Source of the DNA: Lachnospiraceae bacterium XPB1003
GTDB taxonomy: Bacteria; Bacillota; Clostridia; Lachnospirales; Lachnospiraceae
Direction: 5' to 3'
Assembly: GCA_900102065.1 (NCBI GenBank)
Contig: FMVK01000001.1
Coordinates: forward strand, 1 to 64,000
DNA: 64,000 nt
The notes below the pieces were generated by a model. The model saw only the letters and a list, made by a program, of their open reading frames with translations, did not search any database and was not told where the DNA came from. The translations under genes and the position numbers were made by a program. Shown in pieces: positions 34,014 to 42,946 of this stretch; position 1 is the first letter of the stretch; every line of letters begins with the position of its first letter.

Positions 34014-35753
34014 TTAGAGAGAAGTCATGCTTATCTTCCCGTTCTCAACCTTGTAAAGGATATCGCAGTTTTCCACAGTCTTTAATCTGTGCGCAATGAT
34101 CACCAATGTCTTCCTGCCTTTTAATGAATTGATCGCATCCATTATTGCAGCTTCGGTATCATTATCAAGAGCACTTGTAGCTTCATCAAATACAAGAAGC
34201 TCAGGATCGTTATACAGAGCTCTGGCTATTCCGATCCTCTGACGCTGTCCGCCGGAGATCCTGACACCTCTGTCTCCGATCACCGTATCCAGTCCCTCGG
34301 GAAGACTCTTTACAAACTCATCCATCTGTGCTTCTTTAAGCACTTCCCATATCCTGTCATCATCCGCTTCCTTAATTCCAAAGGCCACATTATCGCGGAT
34401 GGAAGTATCAAGCATGTAAATGTTCTGAGCGATATATCCGGTATTATTAAGCCAGCCTGTCATGTTATCGCGGATATCTCTTCCGTCTGCCATGACTTTT
34501 CCTTTTTCAGGAACGAGCAGTCCCAAAAGTATATCTATCACCGTAGTCTTGCCTGCCCCACTCGGGCCGATAATACCCACACTTTTCCCGACGGGTATGC
34601 TCATTGAAGCTTCTTCGAATATAGCCTTCTCTGTTCCCGGATATCTGTAGGTGATATCTTTTATCTCTATCTCTTTCTCAAGCTTAAGTGCAGCTGTATC
34701 TTCGTTCCTATCTTCTATCTTAATGTCATCACTGAGTCCCGTGATATCAAGGTTATCGCACACATAATTGAGTGAAGGCTCATAATAAGCGATGGAAGAC
34801 ATATGCGTGGATATACGGTTTACACTGGGCATCAGTCTGGCTGCTGCCATCGCAAATGCAGAAAGCATTGGGAACATCGCTTTCATATCCCTGCCCTGAA
34901 TAACGCACAGATACATATATCCGAGAGCTCCCACCATACAGAATGCTTCTATGGCAAGCCTTGGTGCATTATTGAAAACCGTGAATCTCCTGTTGGCATA
35001 AGCAAGCTTGTCGTACGCATCACTGAAGGCACTTAAGAAATGTCCTTCCTTTGCAGCAACCTTCACATCCTTGATTCCAAAGATGCCCTGCTGCATCCAC
35101 TTCATCGTTCTTACCTGCTGGGCCACTCTCATTTGTCCGAGATTTCCCAACTTCGGCTTTATCACAAAAATAATGATACATACGAGTATCAGCATCACAA
35201 TGGCGATGAATATCGTCATCTTAAAATCCACTACCAAAAGAAGTGCGCACAGACATACGGCAACCGCTGCTTCAGTAAGTAGCAGCATTACTTCCTGGAG
35301 CAGGATGAACACATGGGGAATATCCTTATTTATTGTCTGAAAAATAGCATTAACATCCGCATTAAGATAGAATTCATACGGTCTGTTGAGATAATCTCCA
35401 AGCAGCCTCCGGGATGTTCTGCTTTCCAGCTTTGTAACATATCCCGACTGAACATAGTACAGGAAAAGCATGAACAGATTTTTAAATATGTATACCGCGA
35501 TAGCAAGTATGAGCAACAGCTTAACAAAGCCTTCGGTATCATCTCCCGCTATACCGCAATATCCCATCACAGATCTGACGATATCATTGGAAAGCAGTGT
35601 CTCCGGAGTCACTACAGCCGATACGATGGGTACGATAACGGAGACGCCCACCGTCTCAAGAAGGGCGCTTATAAAAATAAGGATAAGCAATCCGAAAAAC
35701 TGTCTTTTTTGTTTTTTATCCAGCAGAGTTTTAAGTCTGCGGTATACATTCAT
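34014..35753 (-). CDS. PglK-like ABC exporter (lipid-linked glycan flippase)
   Basis: A 579-residue half transporter with membrane and ATPase domains fused. Six helices lie in about residues 20-330, and the ABC domain in about 350-575 has Walker A GPSGAGKTT, Q-loop AQNIYM, signature ISGGQRQRIGIARAL, Walker B LLVFDEATSALD and the H-loop AHRLKT. In glycan loci such proteins (PglK, WlaB) flip undecaprenyl-linked oligosaccharides. No Wzx-type flippase is seen here, which makes this the best export candidate. It would act as a homodimer. The gene lies at the left side of a divergent promoter region with a duplicated 38-bp repeat. Confidence 0.85.
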   Translation of the reverse strand: MNVYRRLKTLLDKKQKRQFFGLLILIFISALLETVGVSVIVPIVSAVVTPETLLSNDIVRSVMGYCGIAGDDTEGFVKLLLILAIAVYIFKNLFMLFLYYVQSGYVTKLESRTSRRLLGDYLNRPYEFYLNADVNAIFQTINKDIPHVFILLQEVMLLLTEAAVAVCLCALLLVVDFKMTIFIAIVMLILVCIIIFVIKPKLGNLGQMRVAQQVRTMKWMQQGIFGIKDVKVAAKEGHFLSAFSDAYDKLAYANRRFTVFNNAPRLAIEAFCMVGALGYMYLCVIQGRDMKAMFPMLSAFAMAAARLMPSVNRISTHMSSIAYYEPSLNYVCDNLDITGLSDDIKIEDRNEDTAALKLEKEIEIKDITYRYPGTEKAIFEEASMSIPVGKSVGIIGPSGAGKTTVIDILLGLLVPEKGKVMADGRDIRDNMTGWLNNTGYIAQNIYMLDTSIRDNVAFGIKEADDDRIWEVLKEAQMDEFVKSLPEGLDTVIGDRGVRISGGQRQRIGIARALYNDPELLVFDEATSALDNDTEAAIMDAINSLKGRKTLVIIAHRLKTVENCDILYKVENGKISMTSL

Positions 35754-35788
35754 AAAAAATCTCCGAAAATCAAGTCATTAACTTGGTA

Positions 35789-35818
35789 ATTATACCATAA
35801 TCAGTCGGTGCTCGTCAT
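35789..35818 (-). promoter_or_regulatory. Predicted extended -10 promoter of the ABC exporter operon
   Basis: On the minus strand, ATGACG (35813-35818) and TATAAT (35789-35794) are spaced 18 bases, and TG one base before the -10 box makes it an extended -10. It lies 36 bases before the ABC exporter start. A second, weaker version (TATAAC, 35861-35866) sits in the other copy of the repeat. Confidence 0.55.
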
Positions 35819-35827
35819 CCTTGACTC
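35790..35827. repeat. 38-bp direct repeat, copy 1
   Basis: This 38-bp block is identical to copy 2 at 35862-35899. It covers most of the predicted promoter of the ABC exporter. The sequence between the copies (34 bp) ends with CTGATTA, the complement of TAATCAG inside the repeat, so a large imperfect hairpin is possible. Confidence 0.95.
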
Positions 35828-35861
35828 GCGGTTCCCTCCTGATTACGGCAAAACGTCCTTG

Positions 35862-35899
35862 TTATACCATAATCAGTCGGTGCTCGTCATCCTTGACTC
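35862..35899. repeat. 38-bp direct repeat, copy 2
   Basis: Perfect copy of 35790-35827, 72 bp away start to start. The copy has the same -35-like box but TATAAC in place of TATAAT. The repeat lies between the divergent ABC exporter and acetyltransferase genes. Confidence 0.95.
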
Positions 35900-35958
35900 A
35901 CTTTTTTCCTCTTTTCACAGTGTCGCATTAGGGGCGGAAATATGTTATATTGTGTGCT

Positions 35959-36516
35959 ATGGATAAAGAGCTCAAAAACCTTATACTTTCTGATCTGGCC
36001 AGACTGGATATTAAATCCCTGCCTCTTTTTGGGACTTATAGCCTGCCTCCCCAGGTAAGATATCTTATCCTTTGGAGGAAAGCCGCATATTACCGCAAAA
36101 AAGGCGGTTTTTTACGCAAATGGTACGGTTTTTGGCTTGACCGTGCCATGGACAGGACACAGATCACCCTTCCACGAGAAGTTCAGGCCGGTTCCGGTAT
36201 CTATATCGGTCATTTTGGGCGCCTTATAATTCATCCCGACGTTACCCTCGGAAATAATATCAATATCGCAACAGGGGTTACCATCGGGCAGGCCAATCGT
36301 GGAGAGCGTAAAGGCACTCCCGTCATCGGGAACGATGTCTGGATAGGGACCAACGCTGTCATAGTCGGCAAGATCACCATCGGTGACGACGTCATGATCT
36401 GTCCGGGCGCCTTCGTTAATACAGATGTTCCTTCACACAGCGTGGTCATCGGCAATCCCGCAGTCATCCATCACAGGGATAACGCCACAGAAAGTTATAT
36501 AAATCACAGGGTATGA
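35959..36516 (+). CDS. Hexapeptide-repeat acetyltransferase (CysE/WbbJ-like)
   Basis: A 185-residue transferase that should move an acetyl group from acetyl-CoA to a sugar or serine. The N-terminal 90 residues are helical, and the rest is a left-handed beta helix with hexapeptide repeats (GIYIGHFGRLIIHPDVTLGNN, then VIGNDVWIGTNAVIVG) and a late NPAVIHH segment. The catalytic region has the HFG segment in the place of the usual H. It resembles serine acetyltransferases, but in this locus O-acetylation of a glycan is more likely. The ATG at 35959 is used; an in-frame TTG nine bases upstream is less likely. No ribosome-binding site is seen. Confidence 0.8.
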   Translation: MDKELKNLILSDLARLDIKSLPLFGTYSLPPQVRYLILWRKAAYYRKKGGFLRKWYGFWLDRAMDRTQITLPREVQAGSGIYIGHFGRLIIHPDVTLGNNINIATGVTIGQANRGERKGTPVIGNDVWIGTNAVIVGKITIGDDVMICPGAFVNTDVPSHSVVIGNPAVIHHRDNATESYINHRV

Positions 36517-38261
36517 AAGATTTTATGAAAGATCATCTTTATAAGCATAAAATCCGTCTCATAGCCGGAGCAGGAATTATCTTTACATTATATTTTGCGG
36601 GAACAGTGACGGATGCAGATGCCAACCGTTATGCATCGCTTCTTCCCACCTTTTTTTCTTTCCTTTTTTATCTGAATATGATATCCGGCATATCAATCTC
36701 CGGGAGCAGACAGGAAAAAAACTCTCTGTTATTGATGACGATCCTCTTTTCTTTTATCTCTTCGCTAGCTGATTTTGAACTCTACATTTACCCTGATTCG
36801 GATTATATTGCATATTCCAGAAGACTATTCTTCCCGATAAGCACGTTTTTTATGTGGGCAGGAGCGCTTCATTACCTGTATGATGTTTTTCTGAAGATAA
36901 AACCTTCCTCAGAAGAAAAGCAGGATAAAATGACTTCTTTCTTCTTCAAACCGTTTATTATCCTTTCCGGCGAAAGTCTTCTCTACCTGTTTCTTGCTGT
37001 ATATCCCGGAAGTTTATCAAGAGACAGCTTCACACAGATAGGGCAGGTATTATCGGGAGTATATACCGATCATCACCCCTTTGCTCACACTTTGCTTGTA
37101 GGCATTTTTATCAATATCGGTAATAATATCTTTCACGATATCAATTTCGGTGTTGCTCTTTATTGTATTTTTCAGCTTCTCGTTCAGGCTGCTGTTTTCT
37201 CATTCGGTATCATGACCCTAAAACAGGCAGGTATCTCCGGCTTCAAATGCAGATCCATCACCACAGCCTATGCACTGGTCCCGATCTATTGCATGTTCTC
37301 GGTCACAGTCTGGAAGGATGTACTCTTTGCAGACTCCGTACTCCTTTTTATCATCAGCATATTTCGTATTTCCGGACATATCGGAAAAGATAAGCCCAAT
37401 CTTATCATGCTGTTATTCTCCGGTATTGGTTTCGGAATATTCAGAAGCAACGGAGCCTACGCTCTCATTCTTACGTCTGTCATATTTTTGTTAATGTTCA
37501 TAAAAAAAGAAAGACGTATAGTAGCGATCTGCTTCGTCTCACTTATATTGAGTTTATCCTGGAAATCCGCCATAAGAAATTTTTTTCATGTTACTCCGCC
37601 CGATAGTGCCGAAGTATTCTCTATTCCCGAACAACAGATAGCTGCATGTATAGCAGACGGTATTCCTTTTTCAGAAGAAGAAATATCACTTATCAATGAA
37701 ACAGCTGATTTTGATGAGATAGGTAAAGTATACACCCCCGGTGTTTCGGACCCTGTCAAAAATCTTATCAGGAGCTATAACGGAAACGAAGCCATCTCAG
37801 CCAACACGTCAGCTTACCTTAAGTTGTGGTTTGATGTGGGAAAAAGGGCTCCTCTTACATATCTGAAAGCATGGATTCTGCAGACAAGAGGTTACTGGAA
37901 CGCCGGTTATACGCATTGGGTCACAGCTGCCGGCGTCACCATGGACAATGATATGAAAATTAAAAACGCTCCCCTTATTCCTTTCCTTCTTTCATTGGCG
38001 GAAATAATGGGAAACGTTCTTGAGAGTAGTATATTCTGTTCTATAGGTCTTGCAACGTGGGCGATCATCATCTGTGCGGGTTTCTCTTTTATCTCCCGCA
38101 GAAACGGAAATATCATCCCCGCTATGTGTGTTCCACTCATGGCAATAATATTTACACTGCTTATTGCCACACCTGTTTTCGGAGAACTTCGCTATGCTTA
38201 TGCTCTCTATACTTCACTGCCATTCATAGCAACTGTCACATTATCACCTGTTGCTTCCTGA
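36513..38261 (+). CDS. DUF6020-family multi-pass membrane protein
   Basis: A 582-residue membrane protein with about 12-13 helices. The segment YPGSLSRDSFTQIGQ (about residue 165), followed by a TDHHPFAHT loop, is typical of the DUF6020 family, which resembles GT-C proteins with an acidic-His loop near the first external domain. A soluble external domain lies in about residues 365-470. Function is unknown; transfer of a glycan part outside the cell is plausible. The start overlaps the acetyltransferase stop by 4 bases, making a two-gene plus-strand operon inside the otherwise minus-strand locus. Confidence 0.75.
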   Translation: MKDFMKDHLYKHKIRLIAGAGIIFTLYFAGTVTDADANRYASLLPTFFSFLFYLNMISGISISGSRQEKNSLLLMTILFSFISSLADFELYIYPDSDYIAYSRRLFFPISTFFMWAGALHYLYDVFLKIKPSSEEKQDKMTSFFFKPFIILSGESLLYLFLAVYPGSLSRDSFTQIGQVLSGVYTDHHPFAHTLLVGIFINIGNNIFHDINFGVALYCIFQLLVQAAVFSFGIMTLKQAGISGFKCRSITTAYALVPIYCMFSVTVWKDVLFADSVLLFIISIFRISGHIGKDKPNLIMLLFSGIGFGIFRSNGAYALILTSVIFLLMFIKKERRIVAICFVSLILSLSWKSAIRNFFHVTPPDSAEVFSIPEQQIAACIADGIPFSEEEISLINETADFDEIGKVYTPGVSDPVKNLIRSYNGNEAISANTSAYLKLWFDVGKRAPLTYLKAWILQTRGYWNAGYTHWVTAAGVTMDNDMKIKNAPLIPFLLSLAEIMGNVLESSIFCSIGLATWAIIICAGFSFISRRNGNIIPAMCVPLMAIIFTLLIATPVFGELRYAYALYTSLPFIATVTLSPVAS

Positions 38262-38306
38262 TCCGAAAACGTATCCGGTATTTTTCCGGGATCTTCCGCA
38301 GCCTTC

Positions 38307-39284
38307 TTAACCCAGATCTGCTTTATACCAGTCTATGGCTTCTTTAATGCCTCTTTCAAAGCTCCAATCCGGATCGTATCCCAGCTTTTCTCTTGCCTTG
38401 GAAATATCCGCATTGCTGTGCTTGATATCGCCCGCACGGTCCGGGCCGAACTTTGGCTCCACATCTATCCCCAATGCTTTGGTGAGACCATAGTAAATAT
38501 CTATCAGATATTCTCTGCCGCCATATGCCACATTATATGCTTCACCTGCCGCATCATGATCTGCAAGACAGGCTTTCAGATTGGCCTCGATAACATTGTC
38601 TATGTAAGTAAAGTCCCTGCTCTGCTTTCCGTCGCCGTTAATGACAGGAGTCTCTCCGCGAAGAAGCTGTCTTATGAATTTCGGGATGACCGCCGCATAT
38701 GCTCCGTCCGGATCCTGTCTTCTTCCAAAGACATTGAAATATCTGAGTCCGTAGGTGTCCAATCCGTAATGTCTTGTATACTGTTTTGCCCATTCTTCAT
38801 CGGCACGCTTGCTGACCGCATAAGGAGATAAAAGATTTCCCTCTCTTCCTTCTTTCTTAGGCAATACAGGCTCATCACCGTATACACTTGAACTGGATGC
38901 ATATACAAATTTCTTAACCCCCTTTTGTCTTGCCGCTTCCAGCATATTGAGAGTTCCCATGATATTATTCATGCAGTAAAAGAGCGGCATCTCTATCGAT
39001 CTGGGAACGGATCCCCAGGCCGCTTCATTCAAAACATAATCAACGCCTTCGCAGGCTTTCATGCATGTCTCAAGATCCTTGATATCACCCTTGATGAATT
39101 CATATCGGGGATCATCCGCAAACATATCCACATTGCGCTGTTTGCCTGTAGAGAGATCATCAAGACATCTGACTCTGTATCCCAGTCCCAGTATGGCTTC
39201 ACACAGATTTGATCCTATAAATCCCGCTCCTCCCGTTACAAGGAACAGAGAGTTCTCAGGAAATTTTAAATCCTTATATCCCAT
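38307..39284 (-). CDS. wbpP: UDP-N-acetylglucosamine 4-epimerase
   Basis: A 325-residue short-chain dehydrogenase/epimerase of the WbpP/TviC group. It has the NAD-binding GGAGFIGSN (about residues 17-25), STGK, the SSSSVYG motif, the catalytic YxxxK (YAVSK), and YFNVFGRRQDP. It would interconvert UDP-GlcNAc and UDP-GalNAc (or the uronic forms). The next gene encodes the matching dehydrogenase, so the pair makes UDP-GalNAcA. The ATG at 39284 is chosen because GAGGT lies just upstream; an ATG at 39329 would overlap the upstream gene. Confidence 0.85.
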   Translation of the reverse strand: MGYKDLKFPENSLFLVTGGAGFIGSNLCEAILGLGYRVRCLDDLSTGKQRNVDMFADDPRYEFIKGDIKDLETCMKACEGVDYVLNEAAWGSVPRSIEMPLFYCMNNIMGTLNMLEAARQKGVKKFVYASSSSVYGDEPVLPKKEGREGNLLSPYAVSKRADEEWAKQYTRHYGLDTYGLRYFNVFGRRQDPDGAYAAVIPKFIRQLLRGETPVINGDGKQSRDFTYIDNVIEANLKACLADHDAAGEAYNVAYGGREYLIDIYYGLTKALGIDVEPKFGPDRAGDIKHSNADISKAREKLGYDPDWSFERGIKEAIDWYKADLG

Positions 39285-39294
39285 TTTCTTTACC

Positions 39295-40608
39295 TCACAG
39301 CCTCCAGTAACGGTAGCCTGCTTTTTCATATTCCTTTCTGTCCATCATTCCCTTGATATCAAGAAGAAGTCTGGTTCCCTTTCCGAAGAGGCCGTCCATA
39401 TCTTTTACTGTCAGTGATCCGAAATCACTATGTGCCACCGCAAGAATGACCGCATCCATATCCTTTACATCAGACAGATCGGAAAGTGTCACTCCGTAAA
39501 GCCTCTTTGCCTCCTCTTTATCTGCCTGAGGATCTGCTATGACAGGCTCAATACCGTATTCCCGAAGTTCTTCAACTATATCGAAGACTTTGCTGTTTCT
39601 TGTATCGGGACAGTTTTCTTTGAAAGTGAATCCAAGTATGGCAACCTTCGCATTTTTAACGGGCTTCTCAATGGCGATAAGATTTTTGACACAATTCTCA
39701 GCCACATATTTTCCCATAGAATCATTTATCCTTCGTCCCGAAAGGATGACCTGAGAATGATATCCAAGTTCTTCGGCCTTATATGTAAGATAATAGGGAT
39801 CAACACCTATGCAATGACCTCCTACAAGGCCGGGTCTGAAAGGAAGAAAATTCCACTTTGTTCCCGCAGCCTCAAGAACAGAAAGTGTATCTATCCCCAT
39901 CTTGCCGAAAATGATAGAAAGCTCGTTCATGAAGGCAATATTTATATCACGCTGGCTGTTCTCTATAACTTTCGCTGCTTCCGCAACCTTGATGGACTCC
40001 GCCTTATGAACTCCGGCATCCACAACTATGCTGTAGACACCTGCCACTGTCTCCAGAGTCTCTTCATCCATACCTGATACTATCTTCTTGATGGTACTTA
40101 ATCTGTGAACCTTATCTCCGGGATTGATACGCTCCGGTGAATATCCGATCTTGAAATCAACACCGCACTTAAGTCCCGATTCTTTTTCTATGATGGGAAC
40201 GCATACATCTTCCGTTACTCCGGGATATACCGTAGATTCAAATACTATGACGGAGCCTTTTGCGATATGCTGTCCCAGTATCCTTGCGGCCCCTTCAACA
40301 GGGCGAAGATCCGGAGTATGATCGCTGTTTACCGGAGTCGGCACAGCTACTATATGGAATGACGCTTCCTTGAGCTTTTCCGGATCCGATGTAAATTCCA
40401 CCGTTGTATCTTTGATCACATCATCTCCGGCTTCCTTTGTAGGATCTATACCTTTTTTGTAGAGTTCTATCTTATCTTTGTTAAGATCATATCCTATAAC
40501 CTTGATACCGCGCTTTGCGAATTCAACGGCTATGGGCATTCCCACATATCCCAACCCAACAAGAGAAAGCTTAGCTTCACCTTTTTTAAGTTTTTCCAAA
40601 ATATCCAT
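39295..40608 (-). CDS. wbpO: UDP-N-acetyl-D-galactosamine dehydrogenase
   Basis: A 437-residue nucleotide-sugar dehydrogenase of the UDP-Glc/GDP-Man DH family (WbpO/TviB type) that oxidises C6 of a UDP-HexNAc using two NAD+. It has the GLGYVGMP NAD motif (about residues 16-23), the catalytic cysteine in GGHCIGVDPYYL (about residue 260), and the third domain motif GFTFKENCPDTRNS. It is coupled to the epimerase downstream and the GT4 gene upstream. The ATG at 40608 has AGGAG at good distance. Confidence 0.9.
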   Translation of the reverse strand: MDILEKLKKGEAKLSLVGLGYVGMPIAVEFAKRGIKVIGYDLNKDKIELYKKGIDPTKEAGDDVIKDTTVEFTSDPEKLKEASFHIVAVPTPVNSDHTPDLRPVEGAARILGQHIAKGSVIVFESTVYPGVTEDVCVPIIEKESGLKCGVDFKIGYSPERINPGDKVHRLSTIKKIVSGMDEETLETVAGVYSIVVDAGVHKAESIKVAEAAKVIENSQRDINIAFMNELSIIFGKMGIDTLSVLEAAGTKWNFLPFRPGLVGGHCIGVDPYYLTYKAEELGYHSQVILSGRRINDSMGKYVAENCVKNLIAIEKPVKNAKVAILGFTFKENCPDTRNSKVFDIVEELREYGIEPVIADPQADKEEAKRLYGVTLSDLSDVKDMDAVILAVAHSDFGSLTVKDMDGLFGKGTRLLLDIKGMMDRKEYEKAGYRYWRL

Positions 40609-40613
40609 ACGGA

Positions 40614-41768
40614 TCATCTCCTTATGCTTTCATAACTTTCTTCAAATATCTCGGTAAGGTGTTCCCAAGAGAAGCGGTATGCTTCATCTTTAACATTCCT
40701 TCTGAATTCTTCGGCCTTACCTTCATCAAAGTATTTTACAACAGCTTTTGCAAGTGAGGAAGAGTCTTCAGGCGGGACTATCATACCTGTCCTGCCATCA
40801 GTCACAGCCTCCGGAAGTCCTCCCACATCTGTAGCTATAACCGGAAGTTCGAAACCGAATGCTATCTGGACGATAGCCGACTGAGTGGCTGATACATACG
40901 GGCACACATTTACATCCGCTGCAGCAAAGAAGGGTTCAACTTCCGTATCCGGCACATATCCGTCACGTATCATGAAGTGTTCCTTCACTCCGCTGTCTTC
41001 TATCATCTTCATATACTCATCCTTGCTGCTGCCGAAATCTCCGGCTATGAGTATCTTAGCCCCCGGCACCTTATCCACGATCTCACCCGAAGCCTGTATA
41101 AGATATTTAAGTCCCTTATAAGGCCTTACCAGCCCGAAGAAAAGGATGAGTTTTTCATCTTCTGCTATACCCAGCTTTTCTCTGGCCGCTTCTCTGCTCA
41201 TATCGGTAAGCTTGAAAGCATTATATGTAGCAAGAACGGTCCTTTTGTAAGGCATGGAAGGAAGCAGCTCCTTCAGATCTTTTTCATCACCCTTTGAATG
41301 AAGTATGCAAAAGCTCCCTTTTTTCAATGTTCCCTTAGTAAGAAATCTGTCCATTGGAAATCTCTCATGAGGAAGAACGTTGTGACATACAAATATGATG
41401 GGTATCTTCTTTTTCATCCCGGAAAGCATCATCTGATAGCACGGCGCGAAGTAAGGATGCCACCACTGTACTATGATCAGATCCGGGTCCGCTTTTTTTA
41501 TCTTCGATGCTGAAGCAAACCAGTTAAATGGATTCGCCGTATTTATCACAAAATGCGCGCCCTCTATCTCAAAGGTCCTGTTGCTGAAATCCTTCTGCTT
41601 ACGCTTGAACATGAATTTCGGATACTGAAGCGAATAGGAAAATGCATCAACCTCATATTTTTTTCTGAGGGCCTTGATCAAGAGGCCGGTATAATGAGAT
41701 ATCCCGCTGGCGTAAGGATAGACCGGACCCACTACAGCTATTTTTTTCAAAGCTTTTTCATCATTCAT
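40614..41768 (-). CDS. GT4-family glycosyltransferase
   Basis: A 384-residue GT-B glycosyltransferase. GPVYPYASGISHYT marks the N-terminal domain; QWWHPYFAP and CHNVLPHE follow; the C-terminal half has FFGLVRPYKGLKYL and a donor region ending in VGGLPEAVTDGRTG. The ATG at 41768 is used with a GAGAGA site; an upstream TTG (41783) would overlap the upstream stop. It lies upstream of wbpO. Confidence 0.88.
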   Translation of the reverse strand: MNDEKALKKIAVVGPVYPYASGISHYTGLLIKALRKKYEVDAFSYSLQYPKFMFKRKQKDFSNRTFEIEGAHFVINTANPFNWFASASKIKKADPDLIIVQWWHPYFAPCYQMMLSGMKKKIPIIFVCHNVLPHERFPMDRFLTKGTLKKGSFCILHSKGDEKDLKELLPSMPYKRTVLATYNAFKLTDMSREAAREKLGIAEDEKLILFFGLVRPYKGLKYLIQASGEIVDKVPGAKILIAGDFGSSKDEYMKMIEDSGVKEHFMIRDGYVPDTEVEPFFAAADVNVCPYVSATQSAIVQIAFGFELPVIATDVGGLPEAVTDGRTGMIVPPEDSSSLAKAVVKYFDEGKAEEFRRNVKDEAYRFSWEHLTEIFEESYESIRR

Positions 41769-41779
41769 ATCATCATCTC

Positions 41780-42946
41780 TCAAACAGTCATTTCCAGCAG
41801 TTCTTTCAAGGCTCGACTGTTGGACTCTTCGTATTCGTTCATAAATTCCACTGCGCGTTTTGACATGTACATTGCCTTTTCATCATCTCTTATAACGGCA
41901 GTTATCTCTTCCGCAAATTTCTCCGGATCATCGGTTACAGAAGCCCCACAGCCTTTAAGTCCTCTCATGCCTTTTTGAACAGACACGATCGGCTTGGCCT
42001 GAGACAAGGCCTCCACCATCTTTATGTTAAGACCTGCACCGTGGCGGACAGGATTGATCACTACTCTTGCTTCCCTGTAGATCTCATCCAGATCATCCAC
42101 CCATCCCATTTTCCTGTAGTCCGGGCTGTCGGGGATAGTCTTACAGATGGATCCCGCGATCACCACTTCCGCTTCCGGACATTTTTCCTTAAGAATAGGA
42201 AGAACATTCTCAACAAAATTCATGAGTCCGTCCTTATTTATCACATACGTACTTCCAAGGAAAAGCACCATCTTTGAAGGAGACACATGAGGTTCATGAA
42301 CCGGCATGTTCTCTCCGATGGTAAGAGTCTTTACACTGTCAGGAAGAATACTTTTGAAAAATTCTTCCTCTTCATTCTGTATGGCTATCACTGCATCGGC
42401 TCTGGACAAACCCTCGGCTTCGGTTTCTTTTTTCAATGCAAATTCATAATTACGATAACCTACAGCTTCATATTCCTGCCTCTTGACGCAGGACACATTC
42501 TGGGTTTCCAGTACCTTTACCGTCCCCTTCGGAACAGAAATAAAGACTCTGGAATTATATATACATACAACCCATACCTGATCATAATGGTGTTCCGAAA
42601 AAAATTTCTTCAGATCATCATCAAGCTCGGGCGACACTCTTTCATCAAGGCTGAAATATTTAAAAGCGATCTGACAATGAAGGATCTCCATGACCTTCCT
42701 TATCTTGCGCTTTACGAATACCGGAAATGATCTCTTCTTATTCTTTATGCTGTAGAAATGATCTTCTCCTATCCATTCCCTTGTCTCCTTTATATCAGCA
42801 TCATCATAGGTATCCAGATAGAGAAAATCTATATCACATCCGTTTTGCTCTAAGAGCTTCATCAGATTCCATATTCTTTTTCTGTTCCCGCGGTCTATGG
42901 GGAGAACAGGTGTCTCCGCCGCGATAAGTATCTTTTTAGCACTCAT
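41780..42946 (-). CDS. GT4-like glycosyltransferase
   Basis: A 388-residue GT-B protein. The N-terminus has LIAAETPVLPIDRGNRKR and a long acceptor domain with DTYDDADIKE. The C-terminal half has LFLGSTYVINKDG and the NPVRHGAGLNIKMVEALSQ donor motif, typical of GT1/GT4 family members related to WsbH-type glycosyltransferases. It overlaps the upstream gene by 4 bases. Confidence 0.85.
   Translation of the reverse strand: MSAKKILIAAETPVLPIDRGNRKRIWNLMKLLEQNGCDIDFLYLDTYDDADIKETREWIGEDHFYSIKNKKRSFPVFVKRKIRKVMEILHCQIAFKYFSLDERVSPELDDDLKKFFSEHHYDQVWVVCIYNSRVFISVPKGTVKVLETQNVSCVKRQEYEAVGYRNYEFALKKETEAEGLSRADAVIAIQNEEEEFFKSILPDSVKTLTIGENMPVHEPHVSPSKMVLFLGSTYVINKDGLMNFVENVLPILKEKCPEAEVVIAGSICKTIPDSPDYRKMGWVDDLDEIYREARVVINPVRHGAGLNIKMVEALSQAKPIVSVQKGMRGLKGCGASVTDDPEKFAEEITAVIRDDEKAMYMSKRAVEFMNEYEESNSRALKELLEMTV

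Noticed and set aside
35790-35899. Attachment site or insertion-sequence end
   Set aside because: There is no integrase, transposase or tRNA near the direct repeat, and the copies are too close together to flank a mobile element.
38262-38306. Terminator between the DUF6020 gene and wbpP
   Set aside because: Only a 4-base CCGG stem with a T-rich loop is seen, too weak to report.
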